Below, piece by piece: positions 25,901-37,900 of a stretch of 64,000 nucleotides of DNA. The translations under genes were made by a program, and so were the position numbers. The notes beneath the pieces were generated by a model. It did not search any database and was not told the DNA's origin. It saw nothing but the letters and a program-made list of their open reading frames with translations. The stretch comes from Cardinalis cardinalis (Eukaryota; Chordata; Aves; Passeriformes; Cardinalidae). Location: the NCBI GenBank assembly GCA_014549065.1, contig JACDOX010000262.1, positions 328,526 through 392,525 of the forward strand, read 5' to 3'. The first letter of the stretch is position 1; every line of letters begins with the position of its first letter.

Positions 25901-28900
25901 CAGAACCCCAGCTCTGGTTTCCTCTAATAAAAGCAAGAAAACAGAGACACACAAAGTGCTCAAACAGATTAATCAACTAAATACCTAAAGAGGGAGCTGG
26001 CAAAAAGTTTAGGCACGATTTGAGGCTGAAAATGTGCCTCCCTCTTTCACGGGTGATGGAGCAGTTTGGGAACTGCAATNTGCTCTGGGCAGTCATGGGA
26101 GGGCGAGGGCACAGCTCTGCTGCAAAACATATCTGAGTGCTGGGAATCAGGGCTCCAGGGTGGATTTTCTGGGATTCACAGCATGAGAGTGGCTGTGGGG
26201 GAANTCACTGTGGTTTTCTCATGCCCACTGTCCCCTACACCGCTGGGTTTCCTGCTAGACTTGAGAGGAGCTCAGCAAAACCAAAGACTCTCATCAGGGA
26301 TTTACCAGCAATACAGAATCATGCTGAAAACCCACTAAGGTTTACCAAATTCTCCCACTGGCGCTGACAGCATTGACCACCTCACTTCTGGTGCTGCATG
26401 CCCTTTGTTTTTCCCCTCAGCCCAAGTGGATGATGAAACGAGAGCCGTGACNTTCACTTTGATGGAGGCGAGCTGCTGGCTCTCCAACAGGGTAAATAGG
26501 GATTCAGTGCCTTTTAAAAAGCATTATTTTTAAAGGAAAGCCCTTTTGAGTGAGGGCTAGAATGGAGTTATTTTCCACATGACCAAGCACCAAAAGGAAA
26601 GCAGCAGCCCAGTCCATGCTCTTATCACCCTCCCTGAGTCACCCACTGGATAGATTTGTCACAAGGTGAAATAAGAGCAAGTCCTCAATTTATTATCATT
26701 TTCTACTTGTCCTCCTTAATGCAGTTCCTGCCAGGATGAGTTTGCTGTGGGAAAGTGGAATGAAACCAGGCCTTTCAGTNTGCTGCTAAATGGGACTGGG
26801 GGGAGGAGGCTTCCAGGGGGGAGGGAAAATCTTCCTCATTAGAAGGGGAAAATGTGCAACGCAGAGTTTTCATCAGATGCTGCCCAGCCTCCCAATNAGG
26901 GTGGCTGGGACAAACAGTGGTGTTATTATATGTAACTGTTTATCCAGTGTCACTCAGCCATTGTTTATTTTATGAGCATAATTTATCTCCTCCGTTGTGC
27001 TACCCAATTTGTTTGCATTTTCAGTCCNCTTGAGTGTCTCTCTTTCATTGTACACATCTTTTGGCCTCCCACCAACCAACTCTCCAAGTTTCCAGGAGTG
27101 TCACACAATGGCCAGGCCCCTCCTGTGCCTCATTTTTCGCATGACATTTTTGTCCCCTTATTTCTGTGCTGCCCCTGCCCCTCCCCTGCTGCAGACTCAC
27201 AGCTCCTCAATGGCTCATGATTTATTCAACAGCAAAGCTGAATTTCTCTTTTCCTTCTCTTTCTCCACTTTCCCCTCCTTTTGGAAACAGAGGCTGGTCA
27301 ATAGATGCCACTCTGGCAGCTCTGGAGAACAAAGTTCACTTGCAGCAAATCTTTGTGANCGTGTCTCCACAGGGCAAGAGTTTGGTGACCCTGTAGGGGC
27401 TGAGTCCCAACCAGCAGCTCACCAATGGGGCCCCCACTGACTCTTGTGTCTCCTTCAGCCATGGAAAGGGACAAAGACTTGTCCTCTATCAGTTTGTGAC
27501 ACCAAAGCTTCATCCANACCTTTGCTTGGAGGTGTGAGATGATTCCTCATCCCTGGCACAATGGCATCCTTGGTTTGCTCCTACTCCAAACTTCCTGACC
27601 ATTTTTTCCCCCCCAAGTCCTCTGATCTTCTTGCTTGTGGGTCTGACTGCAAGGATTAGCTAAAATAGAAAAGTTCTAATCCCCATTATGGAAATTCAAA
27701 TCCTTGCTGCTACATTAAGTAATTTCAAGGAGGTTTAACCTNGCAGGACTGGAGTCAGAGGTGACTCCAGACAGTGACAACACCACCTGTGCATCGCCTC
27801 TTCCTCCAGCCTGGTGACACTGCAGCAGGAAGATGCAGCATTTCCCTCCTCATTGCAGCAGAACCCAATTTCTGATGGGTTCTGATGAGCTCTCAGCCCT
27901 GGCCTGTAGCTGAACCTGGGGTTTCCTGCTTCAGCATCCCCACTGAATATGCCAGGATTGGGATTCTGGGATTTCTGATAGAAAATCTGGACAGTGTCTC
28001 AGCACCAAACCCTGGAGCTCCCTCTGAAATGCCCTTTGTTTACAGATTAGTGGCCAAAACTGGGAGTGAGGAACTTTGCATGACCAAGAGAGGCTTCATG
28101 AGGAAAAAAAGCTGGCAGCCATGAAACCTGGGCTGCATCTCGTGCAAGGAAAGCATCCTACAGGACACTGCCCTGCCACCTCCTGTCACTGTCAGCTGCT
28201 CCAGAAATTCATCGTACTCGAAATGATTCACTCAAGTGTCCATTCAGCCTCAGTTCATGGATTGCAGAGCCTTTATTGCACACCCATATATTTAGCACTG
28301 GGATAGTTCTCAGCAGTTCTAACAGCCCTGTCATCTAAGGAACAAAACAAAGAGCCATTATTCATCACAAGGGAAACACAGTCTTTATTGTCTGAAGCCA
28401 TGGCAGAGTTCTTCTATCAGCCTATCTATTCTTTCCCACTGTCACACAATTCAGCTTTAAGCTGTCTCAGTGGCAGCCCTGGAGGCCCAAATGTTTTGCA
28501 GCTTCTCCCAGAGAAGTGCCCCGTTAATGTTGTGTTGGACTGACCGCAGGACTGACCCCATGCTTGCAGGAGCAGGAAGGGAAAGCTTTCCAGAAAAGCC
28601 TGAGGTGGACATTTATCTCTGCTAGGTCAGGAGTAAAAGCCAGACAGGGTTATTCAAAGACATGGGGAAGCACAGCTACAAGGAGAGATGGATNGATGTG
28701 AATTTTGGGCACTGATTANACCCACAATATCTNNGTTTGGCCCTNGCTGATTGCAGAGCTGTGCTGGCTGTAGGACACACCAAGCTGTGCACATCACCTG
28801 TCCCAGCCTCCCTGCAGCCCTCCCAAACAGCCTCAGGGTTTCCTTGGTGGATCTGTGTCCAGCATGCAGCTGGAGGAGCCAGCCTGGTTCTCTGCATCTG

Positions 28901-31900
28901 GATATGTGGGGATTAATCCTTGGGACCTCAGCATGACCCACTCTCCATCCTGCTTAGCATCTGCTTGACTTGCTCTGTGCCTCTGGGGAAAGCAGGACAG
29001 ACTGGGGGCCACAAGACCCCCTCAGTCCACATTTGGGGCCACAAAACCCCCTCAGTGGTGCAGATGAGACTATTAAATGCAAATAAAGCAGCACTATTCA
29101 GAGAACCAATTACATCATGGTCTCCTGAGGCTTCAGGAGCATTTGAGGCTNTGCCTGTGTCAGCACAAGGCAGGACAAGGAGCAGAACCCTCTGAGAAGG
29201 TGCTGTGTGGGGGCTCTCACCAGCTGCTTGCAGTAAGGCAAATTCTTCCTTCCCCTGGATGTCTCTGCTCAAAATAATGAGATGGGAAACTTGGAGACCC
29301 ACAATCCTAAAAAGTGTCAGACATCTGAAAAATAAAATACTGCACTTTCCCAGCTTTTTAAGTTGTTTTAAGGTTGGCAATCACATCTCCAAGNCTCCAA
29401 GCTCACTTTTCTCCACATGCTCAGAGAGCAAAGGGNACAAAACTGCCTGTGAACTCCCATNACACTTCTCCCAGCACCCGCTCTGCTCCCTGCTGAACAG
29501 CCAGCAATCTCCCAGACTAATTAGCCAAACGGTATTCTGCACATATTTAGCATTTCTGAGTAATTAGGATAATCAGATTTCTCCCCTAATTCTGTACATC
29601 CACAATGTAGGCAGGTGTGTTGCCTTTCCCACAATGATATCACAGAAGAGTGTTGTCTGCCAGAGCCAGGGGTGCCAGCAGCCNGGCAGAGCCCATCCCC
29701 ATCTCCCACAAGGAAATGGATTACCAGCAGCCATGGAGAACTGGGAACTGGCTTTGTGTTGGCTGAGCAACCAGTAGTTCAGCTATCCCTGCAAGTTATC
29801 TAAACGCACAGTCCTCAAACCTGGCCAGAGATCCGATGCTCCCGGCACCATCCTCAGGGACCGGCTGCGGGAGCTGCTCTGTGCTGCAGCGGAACAGCAG
29901 GCGCTTGGCCCAGAACCTCTGAGGGGTTTTGGGTTCTGGGGAGGTTCTGGGAGTCTGCCCAACACTCAGGACTCAGGTCTTGGTCATTCTCCATGAGGTT
30001 CATCAGCCCATGGACCTGGTCCTTATCTCTGTGAACCTGTGAGCTGGCAATCACTTATCTGTGTCTGTGCCACTTCCAAGGTCTCCTGAAATGAATGACC
30101 TTGAATGAAGGTCCAAGGCAGTCAGGCCAGGCCAGCTCCTTCTTGTTCTGCTGAAGTGGGTCTTTGATTCAAGAGGAGATTTTCTTCTAGCCAGCTTCAG
30201 TAATTCCTTCTCAGGGAAGCAGAAAAATTTTCTTTGTTTTTTTTTAAGTGCCCATGAATATATCCTGGTTCAAGGAGCATTCAGATATGGTGCTTCCATC
30301 AAAGTGGGAGTTCTTAAAGGAGTATCAATGATCCAGCATCTCTCAAAGAAGGAAAGGTTGCTCCCAAGGCCCACAGCACGGAGGTACATTCTCCCAAGTA
30401 TCTGGACCATGGCAGTATCTGCTGAGCTTCAGGTAGGGAAGAAGTTTGCTTGGAGACCTTAGAGTAGAACCCAGTGAACTCTTAACTCAAAGAAGTTTTT
30501 AACATGCAGGACAATGCTCTTGTGGTAGTACTTTACAATAACATCCAAACTTCCTAAANATGAACAAACCTGAACAAGGCCAGGACTTAAGATTCCTCAG
30601 CATCTCCAAGTAGGTCAACCATGCTGGTACTGAGATTGAGCTCTGGTTACTACAGAGGTGGAGCTGAAGATAGACAGTGACAAACTGTTAATTGTGGAGA
30701 GCCTCTTTATCCATGATGGATGACCACAGCACTCAGAGCACGCCATGCAAGGCTACACTCAATATTTTATAAGTGTGTGGGTAATAAAATGCTCCATCCC
30801 CTTCTTTAGTGTCCTCTATCTCACCTTCCTGTTCAGATGAAATGGTGCTCACAGATGAGCTATCCCCAGGGAACAGCATTTAGAAAATATAAATCAGCAC
30901 CAAATGCTTTAATGGGTCCAAGGCTGNTGTGAGGTCACCACAGATACAAGACAGGTCCCTGGTCCCCTGAGAGGTGTCACAGGAGGCATCTTCCCAAGTT
31001 TTGTATATTTGTTGTAGCTGTGTATTCATCTGAGCATCTGAATCCATTTTTGGTAAGGTTTTAGCACTTCAGGAGAAATGGAACTGAACTATCCTCAGTA
31101 CTGTTCCATTCTTGTTCTTTCCTCTTAGCCCNGGTGACCAGTTGGCCAAGTGCTCACCAAGGAAGGACAGAGTGTGTCCTGTATCATTCCCACTCAGGTC
31201 AGTGATGTCCCAGGTCACAGGGGTGGCACAATGACAGAGCACAGCACATCCAGCCCTCCCACCCCACTGCTGGGCACTGGGATGGCTCTGCTGCTGAAAC
31301 AGGGGCAGCCTGTGCTCCCACACCCCTGGACATCAGGGCTGGGCACACATCTGTGTGCCTGCTCCACTGGCTCAAAAGAACACAGTGAGGATCCTGGTTT
31401 TCTCGACTTTTGCGCATTGGACTGAAAAAATGGAAGGTAAAAAAAAAAAAGGAAAGAGGGAAGAAAGCAGATATTTTGCTGGCCAGAGAGAGCCTGGGGA
31501 GCAGGTGGGAAGCTGCCTGCAGGGCTGGCCAGGAGCTGAGAGGTGGCAAAGGAAGCTGGCACAGCAAGTCCTGATGTCTGCCCGCCTCGAGCAGGTGATG
31601 AAGACAAGCTGCTGCCTCAATTCCCACAGTATATTTTCATTAGGCCCAGGCAGATGGCAGCTGAGGTCACTGCTTCCACACCATCATCCTTTCAGCCCAA
31701 AGGTGTCAGGGAATCTGACATCTCAATTACTAAACCTGGAGTCACCCAAGCAGCACCTGATGTATGATGGGGTAGAGGGGATCAGAAAAGCTGTGCTCCT
31801 GATTTCCATGAATTCTCACCTTTGAGAGAAAATCTGGGACATGCACTTCCCTGATAAACAACATATTTGTGTCCAATGTTCTGACACAAAAGCAGCTGTG

Positions 31901-34900
31901 CTGAGCGAGCCACAGACACCAGGAAAATGGCAATTAAGNCCTTGTGGAAAATAGACCAAAAAGCACCCCTTGGAAAAGACATTTGATGTTAATGAGCTAC
32001 AGCAAAGTCAAGGGAGGAGATATTGATCTTGCCCCAGCAGAGATCTGCTGCTCGCTCCTCCATAGTCTGTGAAGCCTCAGAACACAGAGCAAAATAAAAC
32101 TTCTGTTCTTCACAAGGACTCTCAGATGTGGGGCCAGGGCTTGGCTAAGGCAGGAGGAGCCAGAGCAACACCACCATTGACTTTTCTGTGCTCAAGGTGA
32201 GACACAATTCTGACACACTGGTGAGAAGCAGCAACTCTGCTGCAGCATCATCTCAGAGATTTCTGCCAAATACTTCACTCATTTCAGTTCTCCTCCTCCC
32301 TATTATTACCACCTACTCTCCTATTATTACTTTACTACTACTGATTCTCGACTTTTTACTCCTGTTAATCCATACTTTTGTAATCCCTACTATTATCCCT
32401 GGCAAGAAGAAGATGAAATGAGATTCTGACTCTTACCAAAGATCAATAAGNGAACGAAGCAGAAGTTGTTTATTCTTAGTCTGAAATCTCATGAACTTTA
32501 AGGTAATATTACGACTCTGGAATGATTTCAAAATATCTGATTCCAATTTCCACAGGGCGTTTATTCATTGAGTTTCCTTCTGCAACAAAAATACCCCAAA
32601 CCACTGTGAGCAGATGAGTCACTGCAGCAAAGCACCACCCTGAGCAACACCCAAACCTGTGCTTTCCCCTTGAGGATTTTTCTCCTTAAATCCCACCATG
32701 AGCTGGGTTTGGGGGAGACATGATGATGTCAGAGATACTTGAAAGTGAAAACATCCAGGGTGCACAACCCCAATGAAAAAAAAAACAACAACAAACCAAC
32801 TTCTTTTTTGGGGAGACTTTTCAGCTGTTTTCAGAAGTGTTTTCAAGCTTCTGTAAAAGTTCAAAATATTTGGGGTTTGGCACAATGAACACCCCCATNA
32901 TTTTCAGCAAACATTGCTGAATGCCAGGGTATTTTCTTCCTTTTTTGTCCAGAAATGTCATTTTTTCCCTCCTCGTGTTCTTTAGACAGGGAAGAGGTGA
33001 AGAATGNGCTGCTTTTGAGACAAAAGTTTCCATTCGGTTAAAAACTCTCTTTCTACCAAACTGAAACACAGAGACACAACCTGTGCAATTGGCTGTGCTC
33101 ATCACATGTACTGTGGGAGAAGGGGGGACAAAGGGAACATTAAATCACAAATTATCCCTGGTTTTGGGGGGTGCTTTCACAAGAAGGAAAGGTTCAATTC
33201 TACTGACCTCAGACCCAACGTTTTGTTAATGGGAGAGGCAATGCTACAGCTGGGGCACTTGCTGCTCACTGGATAATCTGCATTTTCTTAAGTGCTCAAA
33301 AAGCAATGGGCTAGTCCAGGGTTTTCCTGGAGGAAAAGAGATCACAATCTGGCCTTTGTTATCCAGTTTGTTCTCCAAGAGTTCATACTTGAGGGCCCCT
33401 GGAGTGGATTCTTGGAAGAGCTCCACTTTGCACCCCAGCCAAAATGATCCGAGTTTCCATATATTATTAGCACACAATGGAGNAACGTCAGCTCCCTTAA
33501 CCCCACACCAGCCAGAGGGAGAGGGTCCCCATCAGGGAAAACCAGATCCTTCTCTTCTTCTACTGAAATGAAAAGGGGAAGCCAAAGTAGCAGAGAGTGA
33601 CTGGGAAAAATCAGAGTGGTCAACAAAGTCACTGCGTCAGCCGAAATAAAACCCCAGTTCTCCAAGGAGAGTTGACTTCAACACCACCCTGCCCTCAGCT
33701 GCTTTTTTGGCTTGGCTTTGGCCAAATTTCATTGCTGGTCTGAGTGGGTTTGGTTAGAGGACACAGTTCCTGTGAGTCATCTGCAATCTCCAGCACGACC
33801 ATAGGAAAGGAGGATGCGGGGAGCCAGGAGACCTGGGCATGTCTGAAACACAGACCCCAAACTGCTCCTCTCCTGTTCTTCCCTTGGGCTGCAGTGTACT
33901 GACTCCAGCTGCTCAGGAAAAACGGGGGAAGAAAAGAAAAGTCTCATGCAAAAATTCAACTTTTTGTAAGAAAAGCTCCACCACTCCAAAATTAAAAATG
34001 TTTGCCAGCACAGCAANCATTTGCCAGCACATTTTTGACTTTTCGCCAAAATATTCTGGCCAAAACTTGGGAGAAAAAGTCAGGATTGTCTATGGAAAGC
34101 AGATACTTCTCATGAAAATATTCATTTAGTCAAATCCCCAGGTTTCTACTGAAAGTCAGCTTCAGTGGAAAATGCTGACGAGCTCTATTATTGGCACAGC
34201 TTTAATTTTCCTTTGTCTGGAACAGACACGGAGAAGACAGCATCTGTCAAACGCAGTCTTTAGTCTTACGTTATTATTTAGCCTGAAATATTGTTCAAGG
34301 ACTTCAGGATAGGCTTGAGCCATCACAGAGCTGGGTGCTGTGCACATCCACCAAAGATGGCCCTTTCCCTGGAGGGGTTAGGATTTAAACACAAGCCATG
34401 AAGAAGATAAGCAGCTGNGGAGAGCACAAGGTAATTTTGGAGGGGTCCTGAGCAGCGTGATGAGCCAAGGGATGCTGTGCTTCCCCTTGCACCTGCTCTT
34501 CCCCCCAAGGCTTTGTGCTCAGCCACATGGCAGCTGTGCAGGCTCACAGCTCCCTCAGGGCAGCCTGACTCTGCCCTGGCTCCTGAGGCAGCTGCAGAGG
34601 AGGGCAGAGACAAGTCCTGCTCTCCTCTCCCAATCTCCAGCCCAAATGATCCCTGAGGTGGAGAGGAGAAAGCCAAGCAAGTGATTTCTACAGCCCCCAG
34701 ACACTGCAATCCTGTCTCCTCCTCACCCTGGAGAGGGACAGGCTGTGCCNCCCTCCCCCTTGCAGCCCACATGTGCTGAGGGATTGAATCAGACAATCGG
34801 GATCACAGAATCCAGGTTTGGGCTGGAAGAGACCTTAGATCATCTCATTCCCACCCCCTGCCAGGGCAGGGACACCTTCNGCTGTCCCAGGCTGCTCCAA

Positions 34901-37900
34901 GCTCCATTCAGCNTGGCCTTGGACACTTCCAGGGATGGGGCAGCCACAGCTTCTCAGGACCTCAATACCCTCACAGGGGAGAATTTCTTCCCAAAATCCA
35001 ATCTAAACCTACTCTCCTTCAATTTAAAGCTATTCCCCCTTGTCCTATCACCACATGCCCTTGTAAAGAATCCCTCTATTCCAACTATTTTAACTCACAC
35101 TTCATTTGNGCCCAGATCCAGCCCTTCCAGGGCATCCCACTGCCAGCCTGCCACACTCCCCTTCTGCCCTCACCCCTCACATGCCCTGCATCATTTTATG
35201 CCTCAATCAAACCCATACAACCACTTCAACAGAGCAGTTAGAGAAGGATCAGTGCTGGTTTCAAACAGCTTCCAGAACTGGTCACCCTCTTCTGTAAGAG
35301 ATTAAAAAAGAATCACTAAGAAAGGATCGAGGCAGAAAATAAATAAATAAGTAAATAAATAAACAAATAAATAAATGTATATAGTTACTTTTGGTTAGTC
35401 TCGATGTGCAGTCCCATCCCAGGGCGCCTTGTTCTGTGCTCATTTGAAGTATTAGTCACTTTTTCCATTAGAAGCTGTTATTCTAGGGGGATTTATAATG
35501 TATCTGTAAAATTGTCTCCAGGCTTTGCTTGGCATCTGAGCTCTCAATCCACGGACAGAATGTAAAGAAACTACAGTTGTTTGATTTATAGGGACAGGGC
35601 ACGGGGAGCCAGGGAATTTTTCCATGCTCAGTGGAAATAAATTCACATAGTGCCTCCGGTGCACAGGCACTTACTGCTCCAGAAAATTCACCAGTTGGGT
35701 GCAATCTCACANTGGCCGAGGGGAAAGCAACAAATCAATGATTATTTAATATCTCCCTGCCTGAAACNCAGCCCTGGTCTGTGGCTCCCCACCAGGACCC
35801 ACCCAGCCCACTGGTGGGTGTGACAGCCTCATTCCACTCGGGTTCGGAAATCCTGCCCTTGGCAAACCCTTTTCAATTCTATTTCCAACACAGGGCATTT
35901 CTTAACCCACTACAGAGGCTCCCTGACAGAGAATCTCATGATTTTTTTCCCGGGGCTCATTTAAACTTTGTTCTTGCTTCTTAATACACATCTGCCCAAA
36001 GGTTGGGAGGGATGAGGAAGGGCTGTAGGTGGTTTGCTGTAGGTGACAACAGCTCCTGCATGGCAGAGGTGTTTGGGCAAAGCGAGAATAGGGAGGGGGC
36101 AACCCCTTTGGGAATCACGAACCCTGGAAAAACACCCCAACACTCTGCTGATGGTCCAGCAAAGTGCCAGCCATGGCTGAGGAGAAGCTGTTTTGCAGGG
36201 TAGCGCTGACCTGGGCCAACTTTCACCCGAACTGCTGCAGGAGGTAGGGCTGGACTGGGAAAAAGGGAAGGATTAGGGACACGGATGCACATTNGCACAG
36301 AGGGAGGGAGAACCAGAACCTTCTCGCAGCTTCCCTGCAGCATCGCTCAGCAAAGCACCGAGCCTAACGTGGACGCTTCAAGGAAACAATGATCTAAAAT
36401 TGGAGCACGGCAAATTATTTATTCAAACTACAGCCTTCCCTCCCCCCTTGATTAGCAAACCGCTGGGGAGTCAGCCCTGATTTTCTTCAGACAGATGCAA
36501 ACGCTCTCCTCTCTCCCTGTGCCACGAGGCTCAGCCCGTGGGGGGCTGAGGAGCTCGTTGGTATTCGCATTGTGTAGCAGCTCCTTCAATTCACACGTTG
36601 TTCTGCTCTCCGGCTGNAGCACAAACTTTTTCTTCGGGAGCACACACTGCAAATGATGAATTTGTTTGTTTTATGCCTTTTTCTTTTTTTTTTTTTCCCA
36701 GGGAAACATTTAGACTGCAGTGTGCAAACACTTCCCCGCACGCTCACTCAACTACTTGCACCTAATAATAAAACAATTTATGTGAAGCATTCCAACTCAG
36801 AGTGCCTGACTCGAGTTTTTTGGGGGGTTGTTCATGTTTCCATTCATCATTTATACAAAAAGCCCTGTGAAGCTTTGAGGAACAGACATGAGAACATGTA
36901 ACAGATCTCAGGGGTGTGCTGCAGAACTGAAGTGGGAGATCCCAGCACCAAAATCCTCTCTCCACTTAACACAGAGGCAAAATGTCCACACAAGAGCCAG
37001 AATTTCTCCCCTGGGACTCCAGCAGTGGGAGACCCTGAGCTTGGCAACAAACAGGGAAGGCTGTGAAGGTTCAAAGTATCAAATGAAGCTGAGCAGAGAC
37101 ATGAGATGAACAAAGGAAGTTCACGTCATTATAATTTATTGATGATCTTGGCCTGATTGCTTCAGTGCTCTGTCTTAGCAGAGCCCACCCTGGGCAGCAG
37201 CGAGCCCTGCACGTCACTTGGCCGTGTGGATGTGGAAGTGATGTGATGATTTACAGACAAAGTTTGCTCAATTAAATAAGAAAGTAAATAACAAAGCACC
37301 ACGCTGGATCTCACCCTCACCCAAGCTCTTGCTGGGAACTGGCCAGCATCTCCTGACCTCACCCCCACCAGAGCCCAGCTCCAGAAATTCCCTCACCATA
37401 GTTCACATTTTTCCAGCTCTACCAATTCACCCAGCAAGTGCCATGGGAAATCGCTACAGCTTGAGGCATCCAAACTTGCTTAAGAATGAGCCAAACTGAT
37501 TCTTTTCTTCAAGGAGGAGGGTCTTAAGGAAAATAAAATGCTGGGGGTTCTTTGTCCCTGTATCTTGGATACAAGAAAACTCCCACGCTTGTCAGAAATC
37601 AGAACAGCACCAGCAGTTCATGGCTTTTTCTTTTTCTCATTCCCTCCCTTTTTTTTCCCCCAGTGTGTGTGTGTGCTTAGAGCAGGATGACACAGTGATG
37701 GGTTTAAGAGACAGTGAGTGCTGAGACACCAATTTCTAACGTAATACAGGGTGCAGCTTCTTTCTTGTGTCATCACGGGTGAAAAATCAAAAGAAATAAT
37801 CCAGGAGACTAAACACACTCCCCAGCCATTCAACTCACTCATAAATATGCTGAGCAAGACGCTTTGTGCAAGAAAACCCCATCACTTCTATTCTGTATTT

